A stretch of DNA of 64,000 bases. Origin: Pictodentalium vernedei (lineage: Eukaryota; Mollusca; Scaphopoda; Dentaliida; Dentaliidae). The stretch spans positions 260,872,291 through 260,936,290 of the forward strand of contig CM062290.1 in the NCBI GenBank assembly GCA_031216915.1, given 5' to 3'. This document shows positions 29,867-42,280 of the stretch, in pieces (within the stretch, counting starts at the first letter, position 1; each line of letters starts with the position of its first letter). The position numbers and the translations under genes were made by a program. The notes under the pieces are model-generated. The model did no database searches, was not told where the DNA came from, and saw only the letters and a list, made by a program, of their open reading frames with translations.

Positions 29867-31194
29867 AGCCTGACTGTTTACAGTGAGGGCTATAGTAATG
29901 ACTTTTGTCTGTCTGTCCGTCTGTCCGTCAGTCCATCCATCCATCCGTCCATCTGTCCGTCTGTTAACTTTTAGAGTTTTGGTTAAAGTTTGTGGTTAAA
30001 GTTTTTTACTGAAGGTTCAAGTGGTTTTTTGGGTTTTTTTTTTTTTTTCTCCTGTTTAGTTGACATTTGGAGTTGTGGTTAAAGTTTGTGGTTAAAGTTT
30101 TTTATTCAACCTTCAAGTACAGGCTATACCCGGTAGTTCTTGTCTCATCGTCACAAAATTTCATTTGCTGGTTTTAGGTCATGTCTACATGAGAACGTCC
30201 CCTTTTGGTCGTGATCGGTCAACCGCTATGGCTGCCCGAGCCCAAAACCCGAAACCATTAGCACAGTCTACAGGTTGAATTTATGAAGGGATTTCATTGC
30301 AACTTCATAGAATGCCTCTGTATAATGCCTAGATGAGAACGTCCCCGTTTGGGCATGATCTGTCAACTGTGATGGCTGCTCAAGCCCAAAACCCAAAAAC
30401 TTTTAGCACAGTCTGCAGGTCATGTTTAATATGGATGGATTTCATTGTAACTTGATACGATGACTCCGTATGATGTCTACATGAGAATTTCTCCATTTGG
30501 GCGTGATCTATCGACCGTCACGACTGCCCAAGCCCAAAACCCAAAAACCTTTAGCACAGTCTACAGGTCATATTTATGGAGGGATTTCATTGTAACTTGA
30601 TAGATTGACTTCATATAATGTCTACATGAGAAAGTCCCCTTTTGGACGTGATTGGGTAACTGTGATGGCTACAGGTGCCCGAAGCCCAAAAACCTTCAGC
30701 ACTGTCAACAGGTCATATTTATGAAGGGATTTCATTGTAACTTCATAGGATCAATCCACATGATGCCCAGATGAGAATGTCCCCTTTTGGTTGTGATCAT
30801 TCAACCATGATGGCTGCCCTAGCCCGAAGCCCGAAAACCTTTAGCACAGTCTACTCGTCATATTTATGGAAGGATTTCATTGTAACTTGATAGGTTGACT
30901 TCATATAATGTCTAAATGAGAACGTCCCCTTTTGGGCAACTGTGACGGCAACAGGGGCCTGAAGCCCGAAAACCTTTAGCACAGTCTACAGGTCATATTT
31001 ATAGAGGGATTTCATTGTAATTTGATAGGTTGACTTCATATAATGTCTAGATGAGAATGTCCCCTTTTGGGCAACTGTGACGGCAACAGAGGCCTGAAGC
31101 CCGAAAACCTTTAGAATATTCCGCAGGCCATAATTATGAAGGGATTTCATTGTAGCTTGGTAGGATGACTCCAAGTTTGTGGTTAAAAACCCAG
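29867..31194 (+). repeat. Hairpin-ended repeat (AGCCTGACTG type) with a roughly 150-bp monomer array
   Basis: 5' hairpin AGCC-TGACTGT...ACAGTGA-GGGCT (29867-29891), then CTGTCTGTCCGTCTGTCC tetranucleotides, then about seven monomers (30180-31170) sharing ATGAGAACGTCCCCTTTTGG, TTTAGCACAGTCTACAGG and GGGATTTCATTGTAACTTGA. No conserved ORF. Confidence 0.75.
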
Positions 31195-31680
31195 ACAACC
31201 CCCCCCCCCCACACACACACAACCCTCCACCCTCCCCCCCCCCCCCCAATTAGGCTTTTTTTCTTCTTCTTTTCTCCAATATGCATTTTGAACTATTTAC
31301 AGTCACTACATGCGGAACCTTTTTTTAAACTTATGTAACACATCCCCCGCCCCCCTCCCCTAACCCCCCCTTCCTTCGCCGTGTGCACTTTTTTTTTTCT
31401 TTCGTCAAAAGTGCTTGTTTACAGTTTTGGTTAAATACCCAGACAAACACCACTGCCCCCTCCCCCCTCTCCCCCCCCTCCCCCCCCCTCCCCCAATTAG
31501 GCATTTTTTTTTTCTTTCCTCGATTATGCACTTTGAACTATTTACAGTCACTACATGCAGAACCTTTTTTTAAACTCTCATAACAAAACCCTCCCACTTC
31601 CCTCCTCCACCCACCCCCAGCCCCCGGAAAGGCCAATTAGGCACTTTTTTTTCTTTTGTCAAAAATGCTTTTTTTACAGT
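31195..31680 (+). repeat. C-rich tandem block, units of about 240 bp
   Basis: Two units combine a C-run/CA block, CCAATTAGGC, a TTTTTTCTTC stretch, ATGCA(T/C)TTTGAACTATTTAC and CACTACATGC. The simple-sequence length may be unreliable in assembly. Confidence 0.6.
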
Positions 31681-33420
31681 TTTGGTTAAAGTTTGTGGTT
31701 AAAAACCCAGACAAACACCCCCACCCACCCCCACCCCCCACCTTCACCCCCATGGTGCCAGTTAGGTATTTTCTTTTTTCTCTGCTCAAAATGCATTCTG
31801 AAGGATTTAGACTGACCACATGTGGAAAAAAAAATGGACTCCTCCTCACATAGGGCCATTCATGCAATATTTTTTCTTTGATACAAAATGTATTTTTAGT
31901 CTGACTGTTTATAGTCGGGGCAAAAGTCATGACTTTCGTCCGTCCATCTGTCAGTCCATCCATCTGTCTGTAAACAATTGGTGTCCGACTAATAACTCCA
32001 GTTTGGATTATTTGATTTCCAAAAAAATTGATATGTGTATTTTCCAGCTAGTAATACAGGCCAGGTTTCAATATAGATTCCACAACTCCCTCCCTCCCCC
32101 CAAACCAAACACCAAACACCACCAGTACCCCACCCCCCCCCCCACCCCCACCCCCACCTTCACCCCCATGGTGCCAGTTAGGTATTTTCTTATTTCTCTG
32201 CTCAAAATGCATTCTGAAGGATTTAGACTGACCACATGTGGAAAAAAAAATGGACTCCTCCTCACCCAGGGCCATTCATGCAATATTTTTTCTTTGGTAC
32301 AAAATGCATTTTTAGTCTGACTGTTTATAGTCAGGGCAAAAGTCATGACTTTCATCCATCCATCTGTCAGTCCATCCATCTGTCTGTAAACAATTGGTTT
32401 CCGACTGATAACTCCAGTTTGGATTATTTGATTTCAAAAAAAATTGATATGTGTATTTTCCAGCTAGTAATACAGGCCAGGTTTCAATATAGGTTCCACA
32501 ACTCCCTCCCCCCCCCCCCCCAAACCAAACACCACCACCACCACCCCCCCCCCCCCCCCACACCCACACCCACCTTCACCCCCATGATGCCAGTTAGGTA
32601 TTTTCTTTTTTCTCTGCTCAAAATGCATTCTGAAGGATTTAGACTGACCACATGTGGAAAAAAAAATGAACTCCTCCTCACCCAGGGCCATTCATGCAAT
32701 ATTTTTTCTTTGGTACAAAATTCATTTTTAGTCTGACTGTTTATAGTCAGGGCAAAAGTCATGACTTTCGTCCGTCCATCTGTCAGTCCATCCATCTGTC
32801 TGTAAACAATTGGTTTCCGACTGATAACTCCAGTTTGGATTATTTGATTTCCAAAAAAATTGATATGTGTATTTTCCAGCTAGTAATACAGGCCAGGTTT
32901 CAATATAGGTTCCACAACTCCCCCCCACCCAAACCAAACACCAAACACCACCACCCACCCCCCACCCCCACCTTCACCCCCATGGTGCCAGTTAAGTATT
33001 TTCTTTTTTCTCTGCTCAAAATGCATTCTGAAGGATTTAGACTGACCACATGTGGAAAAAAAAATGGACTCCTCCTAACCCAGGGCCATTCATGCAAAAT
33101 ATTTTCTTTGGTTCAAAATGCATTTTTAGCCTGACTGTTTATAGTCAGGGCAAAAGTCATGACTTTCGTCCGTCCATCTGTCAATCCATCCATCTGTCTG
33201 TAAACAATTGGTTTCTGACTGATAACTCCAGTTTGGATTATTTGATTTCAACCAAAATTGATATGTGTATTTTCCAGCTAGTAATACAGGCCAGGTTTCA
33301 ATATAGGTTCCACAACTTCCTCCCCCCCCCCCCCCCCACCCCCACCAACACACACACACAAATGTGTAACTTAGGCAATTATTCCCAAAATGCATTTTGA
33401 AGGGTTGGGAGTTATTACAT
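31681..33420 (+). repeat. Head-to-tail array of a 416-bp unit carrying the 5' hairpin
   Basis: The hairpin start AGTCTGACTGTTTATAGTC occurs at 31898, 32314 and 32730 and as AGCCTGACTG at 33128 (spacing 416, 416, 398). Each unit has GTCCGTCC repeats, TCCAGTTTGGATTATTTGAT, a C-rich tract, CCCCCATGGTGCCAGTTAGG and ATGCATTCTGAAGGATTTAG. Open frames of 100-166 codons on both strands are repeat artefacts. Confidence 0.85.
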
Positions 33421-33477
33421 GCAAAAAAGAAAATTGACTCATATAGCCCAACATTACTTTATGTACTGCATCTTTAA

Positions 33478-33844
33478 TCCTTTACCTAACACAAGTTGAA
33501 GCCAACAGTACAAATTATTTTTCTGAAACATCAGATTTTTTCATCTGGCTTATTACTCCTTATTGGAACAAGCTCATCAAGTTTGTTCCATTGATAGGTC
33601 ATGAGGTATGTTTTGAAGTAGAGAAATGAAAAAATAAAATTTGAATAGCAAATTTTGTATATCACGAGTGCAGATATGGCAGATTCGTTAGGTAAACTGT
33701 TAACAAAAAATGGCTCTGACTATTTTGCGTCTAAGCTTTGCCATTCCTGGGACAGGTGGGCTGCATGCGTGACATCACTCTAGTTATATGTAGTTCGAGA
33801 TGAGTGATTGTTGTGAATGGCGCTGGCCAGTTTTGGGTAAAGGA
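33478..33844. mobile_element. piggyBac-like MITE with TTAA target sites
   Basis: TTAA (33474-33477) then TCCTTTACCTAAC at the left; GGGTAAAGGA then TTAA (33845-33848) at the right. TTAA duplication and short TIRs are the piggyBac hallmark. No transposase. Confidence 0.75.
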
Positions 33845-33975
33845 TTAATTGATTTATCACTGAGCTCTGTCAAACAAGCTATAATAGCTTAGTTGTCTAT
33901 ATTGGATTCAGTAAGGCCAAATAGGTCCATAATCGTAATTTCTCGACATCATTACAATATTTTTTATTTGGTTAA

Positions 33976-34180
33976 TCCTTTACATATCAAACCATCCCCA
34001 TTTGCCCACATATTTTACAAAGTGAGCAGTTGAAAAAATAATATTTTTCGAAACATTTCAAGAAAACCATATCATGTAATCCATCATTGGAAGATAATGT
34101 TTTATTAAAAAATTTTGAAAAATGAAAAAGAAAAAATAATTGAAATAATAACTTTTGAATACTTGTGTGTTGGGTAAAGG
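33976..34180. mobile_element. piggyBac-like MITE, second copy
   Basis: TTAA then TCCTTTACATATC at the left; GTGTGTTGGGTAAAGG at the right, with the right TTAA mutated to TTCAA. Same family as the previous entry. Confidence 0.6.
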
Positions 34181-34597
34181 TTCAACAGGGCCGGTATTCG
34201 TTATTGAACTTACGCAAGACTTTTTGCCTAAGATCACCATATGACGGTTTTGCCCATTACCTCCGTATTCATGAAAGTATCGCAGCTGAGAAAGTGCATA
34301 AGTTACGCTACGTACCATGCCTAAGTTCTTCCTAACTATAAAAAACATTGCGGCTGCTTATTTTCTATTACAAAATCATCGTGACTTGCGACACCAAAGA
34401 GTATTTAGGGATATGACTAACCCTCTAGACTCACTAGATGATATAGATATATCCATCAGATAGTTGCATCTAAGTTCTTAATTCTACGAACTAGGCAGTT
34501 GGTGTCGAAGGTAACTCTCTCGGCATGGGTTAAAACTCCCACCATACCAATATAGATATCATTCAGAGGTACCATCTGACTGGCGCTGATAAAGGTT

Positions 34598-34883
34598 ATG
34601 GATGACACAGAGAGTGACTCGACAAACACGTACTTTGCCTGTATTGCTGCAAGAGTTGCAGCATTAAGGTTCTATGCAACCGGCAGCTTTCAAATGGTGA
34701 ACGGGGATGTTCATAACGTTAGTCAACCCAGTGTCTCAAGAATAGTGAGTAGGGTGTCTAGAGCATTGTGCAGACATTATGCTGCACTCATCAATATGCC
34801 AAGAGATTAAGAAAATCTGCGCGTTGTTAAAATGGACTTCAACAACATAGCTCCTTTTCCCAGAATCATCGGTGCGGTGGATG
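34598..34883 (+). pseudogene. Harbinger transposase, N-terminal part
   Basis: Encodes AARVAALRFYATGSFQMVNG, then VHNVSQPSVSRIVSRVSRAL, the helix-turn-helix DNA-binding part of HARBI1-like transposases. It breaks at a stop at 34807 and resumes in another frame up to PRIIGAVD, where the hAT-like insert splits the DDE domain at its first Asp. Confidence 0.8.
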
Positions 34884-36542
34884 CAGTGACATGGTAACAG
34901 GGTGTGTGTGTGTGTGGGGGTGGGGGGGGTGTCACCCCCAACACTTGCCAAAATTTCCTATAATTGGAAATTCGAAGGGCAAGTCATGAGTAGTTGGAAA
35001 TTCCATCTATCTGGATTTTAGAGGTTCTTTGGCGATGCTGACATCTCTTTTATTTCCCAAAATTCCAACTCGCTTTCAAATCGGCAAAAATTCTTGACTG
35101 TTACTATTAACACTTACAGTGTATGCAATATTGAGCTTCATAAGTATGCATGATGTCAGTCGGTACAAGATATTTATACTACGTTTACTTAACATAATAA
35201 AAAAAAATCCTCGAATGAACTTCAAGAAAATCACATCATGTAAAATCGTTCTGAGTTAATTCCATCATTCACAGTTACAAAATAATGAAACATCAAAGTT
35301 ATAAGCTTGAGCATTTGTTTAGTACATATTCAGTTCCCAGAATAATACCAAATAATAATAACCTGATAATTCTATCATAAATGTGTTGGCATTTCAGTTA
35401 CTAGAATAAATTTTATGCCCCCTTTCATAGCTTTATTATACCCCAAGCAACGAAGTTGCAGGGGTATAATGTTTTTGACTGGTCCGTCAGTCCGTCAGTC
35501 AGTCCTACTTGTTTTCCGGACTTTTTTTTTACACGCTTCCAGATATTGAGCTGATTTTTGTTATGTGAGTCTAACATGGTGGCCTACAGATCAAGTTTGC
35601 ATTTTTTTCCACTCCACTGATTTTTACCAAAATTACGGCCCTTGCACTCTGAAAAATTCATCAAAATTACAGTTTTCCGGACTTTTTTTCTACACGCTTC
35701 CAGATATTGAGCTGATTTTTGGTATGTTAGTCTAACATGGTGGCCTACAGAACAAGTTTGCGTTTTGTTCCGCTCCACTGATTTTTACCAAAATTACGGC
35801 CCCATAGACTTTGAAAAGTTCATCAAAATTACAGTTTTCCTGGCTTTTTCTCTGCTTGAATTCTTACCGAAATTACGACCCTTGGACTCTGAAAAATGCA
35901 TTAAAATTACAGTTTTCCGTACTTTTTTTCTACACGCTTCCAGATATTGAGCTGATGTTTGGTATGTTAGTCTGACATGGTGGCCTACAGATCAAGTTTG
36001 CATTTTGTTCCACTCCACTGATTTTTACCGAAATTACGGCCCTTGAACTTTGAAAAGTTTAGCAAAATTACAGTTTTCCGGACTTTTTTTCCTCGCGCTT
36101 CCAGATATTGAGCTGATTTTTGATATGTTAGTCTAACATGGTGGCCTACAGAACAGGTTTGGGTTTTGTTCCGCTCCACTGATTTTTACCAAAATTACGG
36201 CCCCATAGACTTTGAAAAGTTCATCAAAATTACAGATTTCCTGGCTTTTTCTCTGCTTGAATTCTTTCAATATCGTTGAAACTACAGAACACTGTTTTCT
36301 GCAGTATTCCTAGAATCTATGTTTATTTTTAAAAAAATTATTAGAGCTTGAAATATCGTAGCGCATAGGGTATGTGAGCTTGCTCACTAAGGTTCTATAT
36401 TTTTCAAAATCTTTCTCGCTAGTTAATTTCCAACTGGGGTGGGACTGGGAGGGGGTTTCAATACACCCAGCCCCCCCCCTAGTTGGAAATTCACTACCCT
36501 ACATCCCCCACCCCCCATTGTAAACCTCTAGCCACGACCCTG
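34884..36542. mobile_element. hAT-like insertion with 8-bp target duplication
   Basis: GGTGGATG at 34876-34883 is repeated exactly at 36543-36550. The ends CAGTGACATGGTAA and its imperfect inverse at the right (TTAGCC-type ...CCACGACCCTG) start with CAG and end with CTG. An 8-bp duplication fits hAT. It holds a GT-repeat, a G-run and a nested TATACCCC repeat. No transposase frame. Confidence 0.75.
35437..36396 (+). repeat. Hairpin-ended repeat (TATACCCC type), complete
   Basis: 5' hairpin TATACCCC-AA-GCAAC-GAA-GTTGC-A-GGGGTATA (35437-35468), then GTCCGTCAGTCCGTCAGTC, then about 165-bp monomers sharing CACGCTTCCAGATATTGAGC and AACATGGTGGCCTACAG. The 3' end is GGGTAT (36368-36373) plus the hairpin GTGAGC-TT-GCTCAC. 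Same plan as the AGCTCA types. Confidence 0.8.
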
Positions 36543-37140
36543 GGTGGATGGTACGCACATCAGAATAAAAGCGCCATCGGGCGACGAACCTGCGTTTATC
36601 ATAAACACTTTCATTACATCAACATACAGGCAGTTTGAACACAAAATTGAGTTTTGGGATGTTGTTGCCCGATGGCCTGGATCCACTCACGATGCTTTCA
36701 TATTCAATATGTCTGCCATCAATCGTGATTTAGAGAGAGGTGTGATTCCTTCGGGGTGGCTTATTGGAGATACCGAATACCTGTTGTGACCATGGTTGAT
36801 GACACAAGTCCAGATTCCAGCCACTCAGAAGGGGACTGCCTACAACGGGGCACGTCGAAATTCATGTAACCCAATTGAATGAATATTCAGGATCTGGAAA
36901 ATGCACTTCAGGTGTATAGACACATCAGGAGGAACACTGTTGTTCACACCTGATAGATGTTGTAAAATGGCGGTGGCAACAATGGTGCTCCACAACATGT
37001 GCATAGACAACAATGTGCCATTAGATGAGTGTGGTGGTTTACCCCAAGAAATTGATGTGAATGGGGTGATTTTTTATAGTGAAAGAATGAATGCCGCTGT
37101 TCAAGTGAGAGACCATTTGATCAACTCAAGATTGTGAGTG
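36543..37140 (+). pseudogene. Harbinger transposase, DDE domain part
   Basis: 36544-36789 encodes MDGTHIRIKAPSGDEPAF and VARWPGSTHDAFIF, then PSGWLIGDTEYLL, holding the second catalytic Asp (GD). After a stop, 36901-37137 encodes FRCIDTSGGTLLFTPDRCC and ATMVLHNMCIDNNVP, the C-terminal landmarks of HARBI1-like proteins. The third catalytic residue region (36840-36890) is damaged. Cannot be functional. Confidence 0.85.
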
Positions 37141-37429
37141 AGATGACTAATTTACATGTGCGTGACACTTTCGCCTGGATTAATCCAAATAGACACTAAT
37201 TAAATGACCTACACATGGGACATGTCTATGGGACATATATAGTGTAAATTCATGTTCATTTTTATAAAGACAGTTGCTTGGATACACATTTCAGCCTCTG
37301 TATGCCCTCTCGTTCTTGTTTTACAATTAATGTGGTGAGCGCTAGCGGAACCATAGACCTTGATGAATATTTAAGGGCAAAGATGACAAAGCAGATTTGA
37401 CGGGTTTTTTTTATTTATTTACTTTCGGG

Positions 37430-37700
37430 ATTATCTTGAAACTGAGGAGTTATCCCTCTCAACTGTGCCACACAGATAGTATGGCTCCCGCTGCACCTCG
37501 AAAAACTCCTTCACTGCAACGAGGATATTTTTCTCAATGCCCAGACTCTCCTTTTCTATAGCAAGTTATTCCCTCTCCACGAGAAGTCGTTCTTTCTCTA
37601 TGCGGATGAGTTTCTCATCTTTGCCAGACATTGGCCTCTTCCTGCACACATGGGTGTAGTCTGTTCGGTTGCTGACACTCGTAAAACATCACAATTTATG
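37430..37700 (-). pseudogene. Harbinger Myb/SANT-like protein, C-terminal coiled coil
   Basis: Read on the minus strand: MSGKDEKLIRIEKERLLVER, a stop, then LAIEKESLGIEKNILVAVKE and FFEVQREPYY, a charged heptad-like tail typical of the second Harbinger protein. Its N-terminus lies at 48592-48795, separated by the nested insertions. Confidence 0.6.
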
Positions 37701-37758
37701 ATAGCTTTATTATTGTCATATTATAAAAAATCACCCGATTAATGTGTTGTTCCTTTTT

Positions 37759-38147
37759 AGCTCACCTGACTTTCAGTCAGGAGAGCTATAGTGATCACTC
37801 ACCGTCTGTCGTCCGGCATCCGTCGTCCGTGAACATGGTGTTTGCATCTTCTCCTCCCAAACCGCTGAACCAATTTAATTGATGTTTGAGATAATAGTTT
37901 GTTATGACATCGCAATTTGATTTTGTTCAAATCAAGTTGCCTCGGCCGTGAGTAGGGCCACACCCAAAAAGTGTGCTGAAATCTTAAAAAATCTTCTTCT
38001 CATGAACCAGCAGTAGCAGAGACTTGATATTTGGTGTGCAGCTTCCTTTTGAGGTGTAGACTCAGATTTGTTCAAGAGAAGTTTGTGGGGTATACTTGGC
38101 GTCGTTATGGGAGGGGCAAAATTTTTGGCCCCGCCCAAAATTTCTAT
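37759..38147 (+). repeat. Hairpin-ended repeat (AGCTCACCTG type), left part, split by DIRS A2
   Basis: The hairpin AGCTCA-CCTGACT-TTC-AGTCAGG-AGAGCT (37759-37787) follows five T. CCGTCGTCCG tetranucleotides follow. The repeat is interrupted at AAATTTCTAT (38147); the right part starts TTTCCAAACC at 45147. The sister copies at 26918 and 50048 show the joined text, so the insertion of A2 is certain. Confidence 0.88.
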
Positions 38148-38350
38148 ATTTTTATACTGTACCAATGACCCAGACATAGCTGGTGCTAACTCTTAAAATA
38201 TAGGGCCAAACACAAATTTTGCCCCCCAATCCCCAAAATTTGCATCTAAAACTAAAGAAAACATGTCCTGAAAGGCCCTCCACACTTCGCCCCTACTGCG
38301 CATGCGCAGTGTCAAGGACGTTCCGAAATTGGCGCCATTTATCATTCTAA
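38148..38350 (+). repeat. Left ITR of A2
   Basis: Exact inverse of 44918-45112. Private variants shared by both ends: ATAGCTGG for ACTTAGCTGG, and a TCTTAAAATATAGGGCC segment. TGCGCATGCGCA at 38297-38308 and TTGGCGCCAT from 38329 repeat the NRF-1/E2F-like pair. Confidence 0.92.
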
Positions 38351-39225
38351 GTTTGGCCCTTCATCAGTTAACATCTGACTGATCTTTGTGCTTTTAAATC
38401 TCAGTTTAAATGATGCCAGACACATAAATATTAGTGAAATGGTGATTCTAAGGAGGATAGAAAAGGAGGAGAGGAAAAGAATGTGTGACAGAATATTATC
38501 AGGGCTGTAACTTAAAATTTTTTAATGAAATTATGTTAAGTTACCTATTTTCAAGGCAGCAGCCATTTTGTTGTCATTCTGATTATTTAGTTACACTGTT
38601 TTTTCAAGTGTTTTCCTCTCTCCCTGTCCTTTAAGTTCCCCCTTGCTATTCTCCCATGCTTTTGGCATAGTTTCTGTAATTATTATTACTAAAATTTCTT
38701 GGGAGTTTTAGCTGAATAACAGAATGAATTCTGTTCTTTCCCCATGTTTACGTCTTCACCTGCGGGTGGTTAGGCGTTGTGTTCTGCATCTACCATCTGT
38801 TGTTCTGCAGTTTCTTCCCTGGAAGTCTCTGTTTTGCATCAGATGGTGCATTTTTGGTAACTGATTTCGGGCCTGGGTGCCTGGAGTCTTATTTTAGTGT
38901 TTTTACACTCATTGTTTACATTTACAACAGCCCTCTGTGTGAGGGGGGGATTTCTAAATAATAATATCTTTATGTTATTTTAATCATAACTAGATACATT
39001 ATTATTGTTCGTAAGTGTTGAATAAATTGTTTAAAATATTTTTAAAATTTTTGTCCACACTTAGGCTTGGGATCCATTGGGGCTCAACGTTACTTTTCAG
39101 AAACTTGGGCTGTTCTGAAAAAATATTTTTTCAAAATATTTTGATTTCAATTATTTTTTCTATATTAATGGATCATATTATTATTATGTATTTTGATTGC
39201 CAGGGGTTAGTGCGAGTACCAGGAC
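38351..39225 (+). other. 5' leader of A2
   Basis: Keeps the leader folds of A1: CACCTGCGGGTG inside ACGTC...GGCGT, and CCATCTG/CAGATGG (38793-38846) enclosing CTTCC-CT-GGAAG (38814-38825). Confidence 0.6.
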
Positions 39226-42200
39226 TTGTTTTCTTTTCACTTTGAAAGGATATTGATCAATTGTTTTAAGAGGAAGTCTTCCTCTGACCTTATTATCATT
39301 CTATATGTGGTCAGTGTACTCGCATTAACTCCTGTTCTGTATCGTATGATTTCGATGACAATATGGGAAGCGTATGTCACGGTATGTTGTTGGGGATTTG
39401 GACACTCCGGTCCTTTCCCCGCAGGGTCACTCTACTTTATCAATTTCTATTTCAGACGATCAAGATTAGGGTGATGTATCTGTGATGTCTTCCAACAGTG
39501 TGCCTCCGTCGTCACAATTAATGAAGGGCTAGCGGAAAAGTGCTCATGTAATACGCCAATTGCCTAAGAGGACCCTAGTAGGTTCGACGGCCTTTGACGT
39601 CCGCTAGCTCGCCCGGTGTAGCGTCCATTCACCGAATGGTTCGGCAGCCGGGTTCGTCCGTTGCGGTCTAGAAGGAATTTTGGGGTGATGCGAGCACTAT
39701 AAAATTAACTTAATGCACACCCAGTGACGGCGGATCGGAGGGAGAACGGAGGAAGCCTTTTAGTCCGGTTCATAGCTCGTTCCGGTCCATCCGGACGGCA
39801 AGCGAGAGAGGCCCCTCTCTCGTTCAACAACATCTGGCCCCAGATGTTGTGGTACAAATGTGTCGCTAGCGGAGCATACGTCCGTCGCTCGGGACGCTCC
39901 GTTGTATAGGCAGTCCGCTGAGACTGCTAAGGCTTCCTCTTCTCGTCAGCGCACACGACCGCACCTTGGCTGCGTGACCGCCGATATATTACCAGCTTCG
40001 CCGATCAAGGATTCTTCGGCGACCAGGTCACACCATCCGGCAGCCAGGGATTCGAGACCGATGGACTCCGGACGTTCGCATAGGAAAGGTATGCGGGAGC
40101 CATCTGATGCGGAGCTGCCCTCGGCGAAGCAGCGATAGACTGCGCCTCCGCAGGTCTCGACGCCAGACATTCTTGTGCACATAGCACAGCTTATCGCAGC
40201 ATCCCTGCAGCCGACAGAAACGGTGTCGGATCGAGAATTATCCGACAGCGCTGGGTCGGTAGCCGGGGACTCGAGGCCTGCAGACTCCGGACGTTCGCAT
40301 AGGAAGTGTGCAGGAGTCAACGTACACGGAGCTTCCAGCGGCAATGCATCGTAAGTCCGCTACTGCACAGGCCTCGGGAACGGACGTGCTTTCCTTAATA
40401 GCACAGTTTATCGCAGCATCCCAGCATCAACTGAATCTGTCGCATATATTTTATCCGACGATGCTGGGTCGGGACGCTCCGCGGAAGCGGGTACGGACGT
40501 CCGAAAGTTTCATCCGGTCCGACGGGATACCGAAAGGGATTCGGAGGATTTCAAGCTTTCCCTTTATGAACAACATATGCTGCGATGCCGGATAAGAAAC
40601 TGATAGCGTCGGTGGACTTAGAAATTTTTGGTTCGGTTCAGGGACATCGTCCCTCAGTTCCGACATAGTCCAATAATGTCACACAAACTTTCGAATTATT
40701 GAACGACGCTATATATATTATTATTTTATGCTTGCTATCCAAGCATTTCTGGTTTCTTGTTCGAAGAGTTATGGAGATGTCTTTCAAAAGTGTGCCTCTG
40801 TCGTCATAGTTAATGAAGAGTTAGCGGCAATAAGTGCTCATGGAATATGTCTATCGCTTACGGAGTGACATTCGCTAGCTCACCCGGTGTAGCGTACATT
40901 CATCGAATGGTTCGGCTGCCGGGTTCGTCCGTTGCGGTCTAGGAAGGAGATTTGGGTGATGCGAGCACTTTAATTACTTTAGTACTCACCCAGTGACGGC
41001 AGATTGAGGACAGATCGGAGGAAGCCAACAACATAGGGGACCGCATGTTGTGGTTCAGATATTTTACATTCGGAGCATATGTCCGTTGCTCGGGACGCTC
41101 CGTTATATTGACAGTCCGAGAGACTGTCTTTAATGCTTCCTCATCCTCACAGCAGGGCACACGACCGCACATTGGCTACGTGACCTCGAGTATCCGATCA
41201 GTTTCGGCATTCAGTGATTCCACAGCGAATAGGTCGTGCCATCCGGTAGCCAAGGGACACGAGGCCTATACACTCCGTTCGCTCGCATATTGGAAGTATG
41301 CACGGGGTAACGATCTCGGAGCTTCCTGCGGCAATGCATCGTAAGACCGCTGCTCCTCAGGCCTCAGTGACGGACGTGCTATCCGAGTTAGCACAGTTGT
41401 TTCGCAGCATCCCAGCAATTGACAGTTTCTCGGTCGAATCAGGAATTATCCGACGGCGCTGGGTCGGTGCGGTCCGCGGTTGCATCAAGCTACGGACGAC
41501 CGAACGCTTTATAGGGTCCGACAGGATGGCGAAAGGGATTCGAAAGATTTCGAGTTTTCCCTTTAGTAGTATCGGAAGATGCCTTTCATATCTTCTGGCA
41601 TTTCTTCCAGTGATTATTTTTCGGACTTCATTGCTGCGATCTTGGATAAGAGACTTATAGCGTCATTGGACTCGGATTTTTCGATCGGTACAGGGACTTT
41701 GTCCCTGACTTACCGACGCAGTCCAATATTGTCATTACAACATGTGTTTTATTTTTCGACGCTATATATTTATATATATATACAAGCCTGCTACTAAGCA
41801 TGATAGTTTAGTTTCTTGTCCGTGTGGCTCATTTCTGCCATTTTATCTTTTTTACAAATAGTTTATTTTGGCAGAGCAGGGCATACCGAGAGTTCATATG
41901 CGTCTAGACGGTGTGATTAAAGACTGCATATATTCTTTTTCGCCGTTTATGTCTTTTCCAATTTCAATGTTGGGAACGACATTATGTATAGTAGACTTAA
42001 CTTAGACGCTTTATTATACGTAATCCGCCTTACTGAGGCGTTATCATTACGTCTTCAAGAAAAGATTTACGGGATATTATTCTCAATGTAATTTCTTTTG
42101 AGGGCAGTAGTTTGTTCACGTATAACTCCGCCCTTCAGTGGCTGATTGGAGTTGGTTAGACGTGATGCAGCCCTAGCTACATCCACGCGTGGATAGTAGG

Positions 42201-42280
42201 TTAAGAACTCTCTCAGAGTCGCTTCGTTCTCGGAGGAGCTTCTCTTCGATGGCAACTTTCCGGCAATCCATGAATTGCTT
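39226..42280 (+). pseudogene. Gag remnants of A2 with an internal tandem duplication
   Basis: The unit from about 39478 to 40767 is repeated from about 40768 (CAGTGTGCCTCCGTCGTCAC against AAGTGTGCCTCTGTCGTCAT, offset about 1290). The first unit is nearly identical to A1 over 39597-40140 (for example SLAEHTSVARDAPLY and KDSSATRSHHPAARDSRPMD), whereas the second and the outer parts are clearly more diverged. Many stops and frameshifts are present. Confidence 0.85.

Noticed and set aside
30180-33400. CRISPR-like or satellite array
   Set aside because: Monomers are contiguous without unique spacers, and unit starts coincide with a transposon-like terminal hairpin.
31331-33400. Proline- or glycine-rich proteins encoded by long open frames on both strands
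   Set aside because: They are translations of C-runs and of the 416-bp repeat; the same text appears in several frames.
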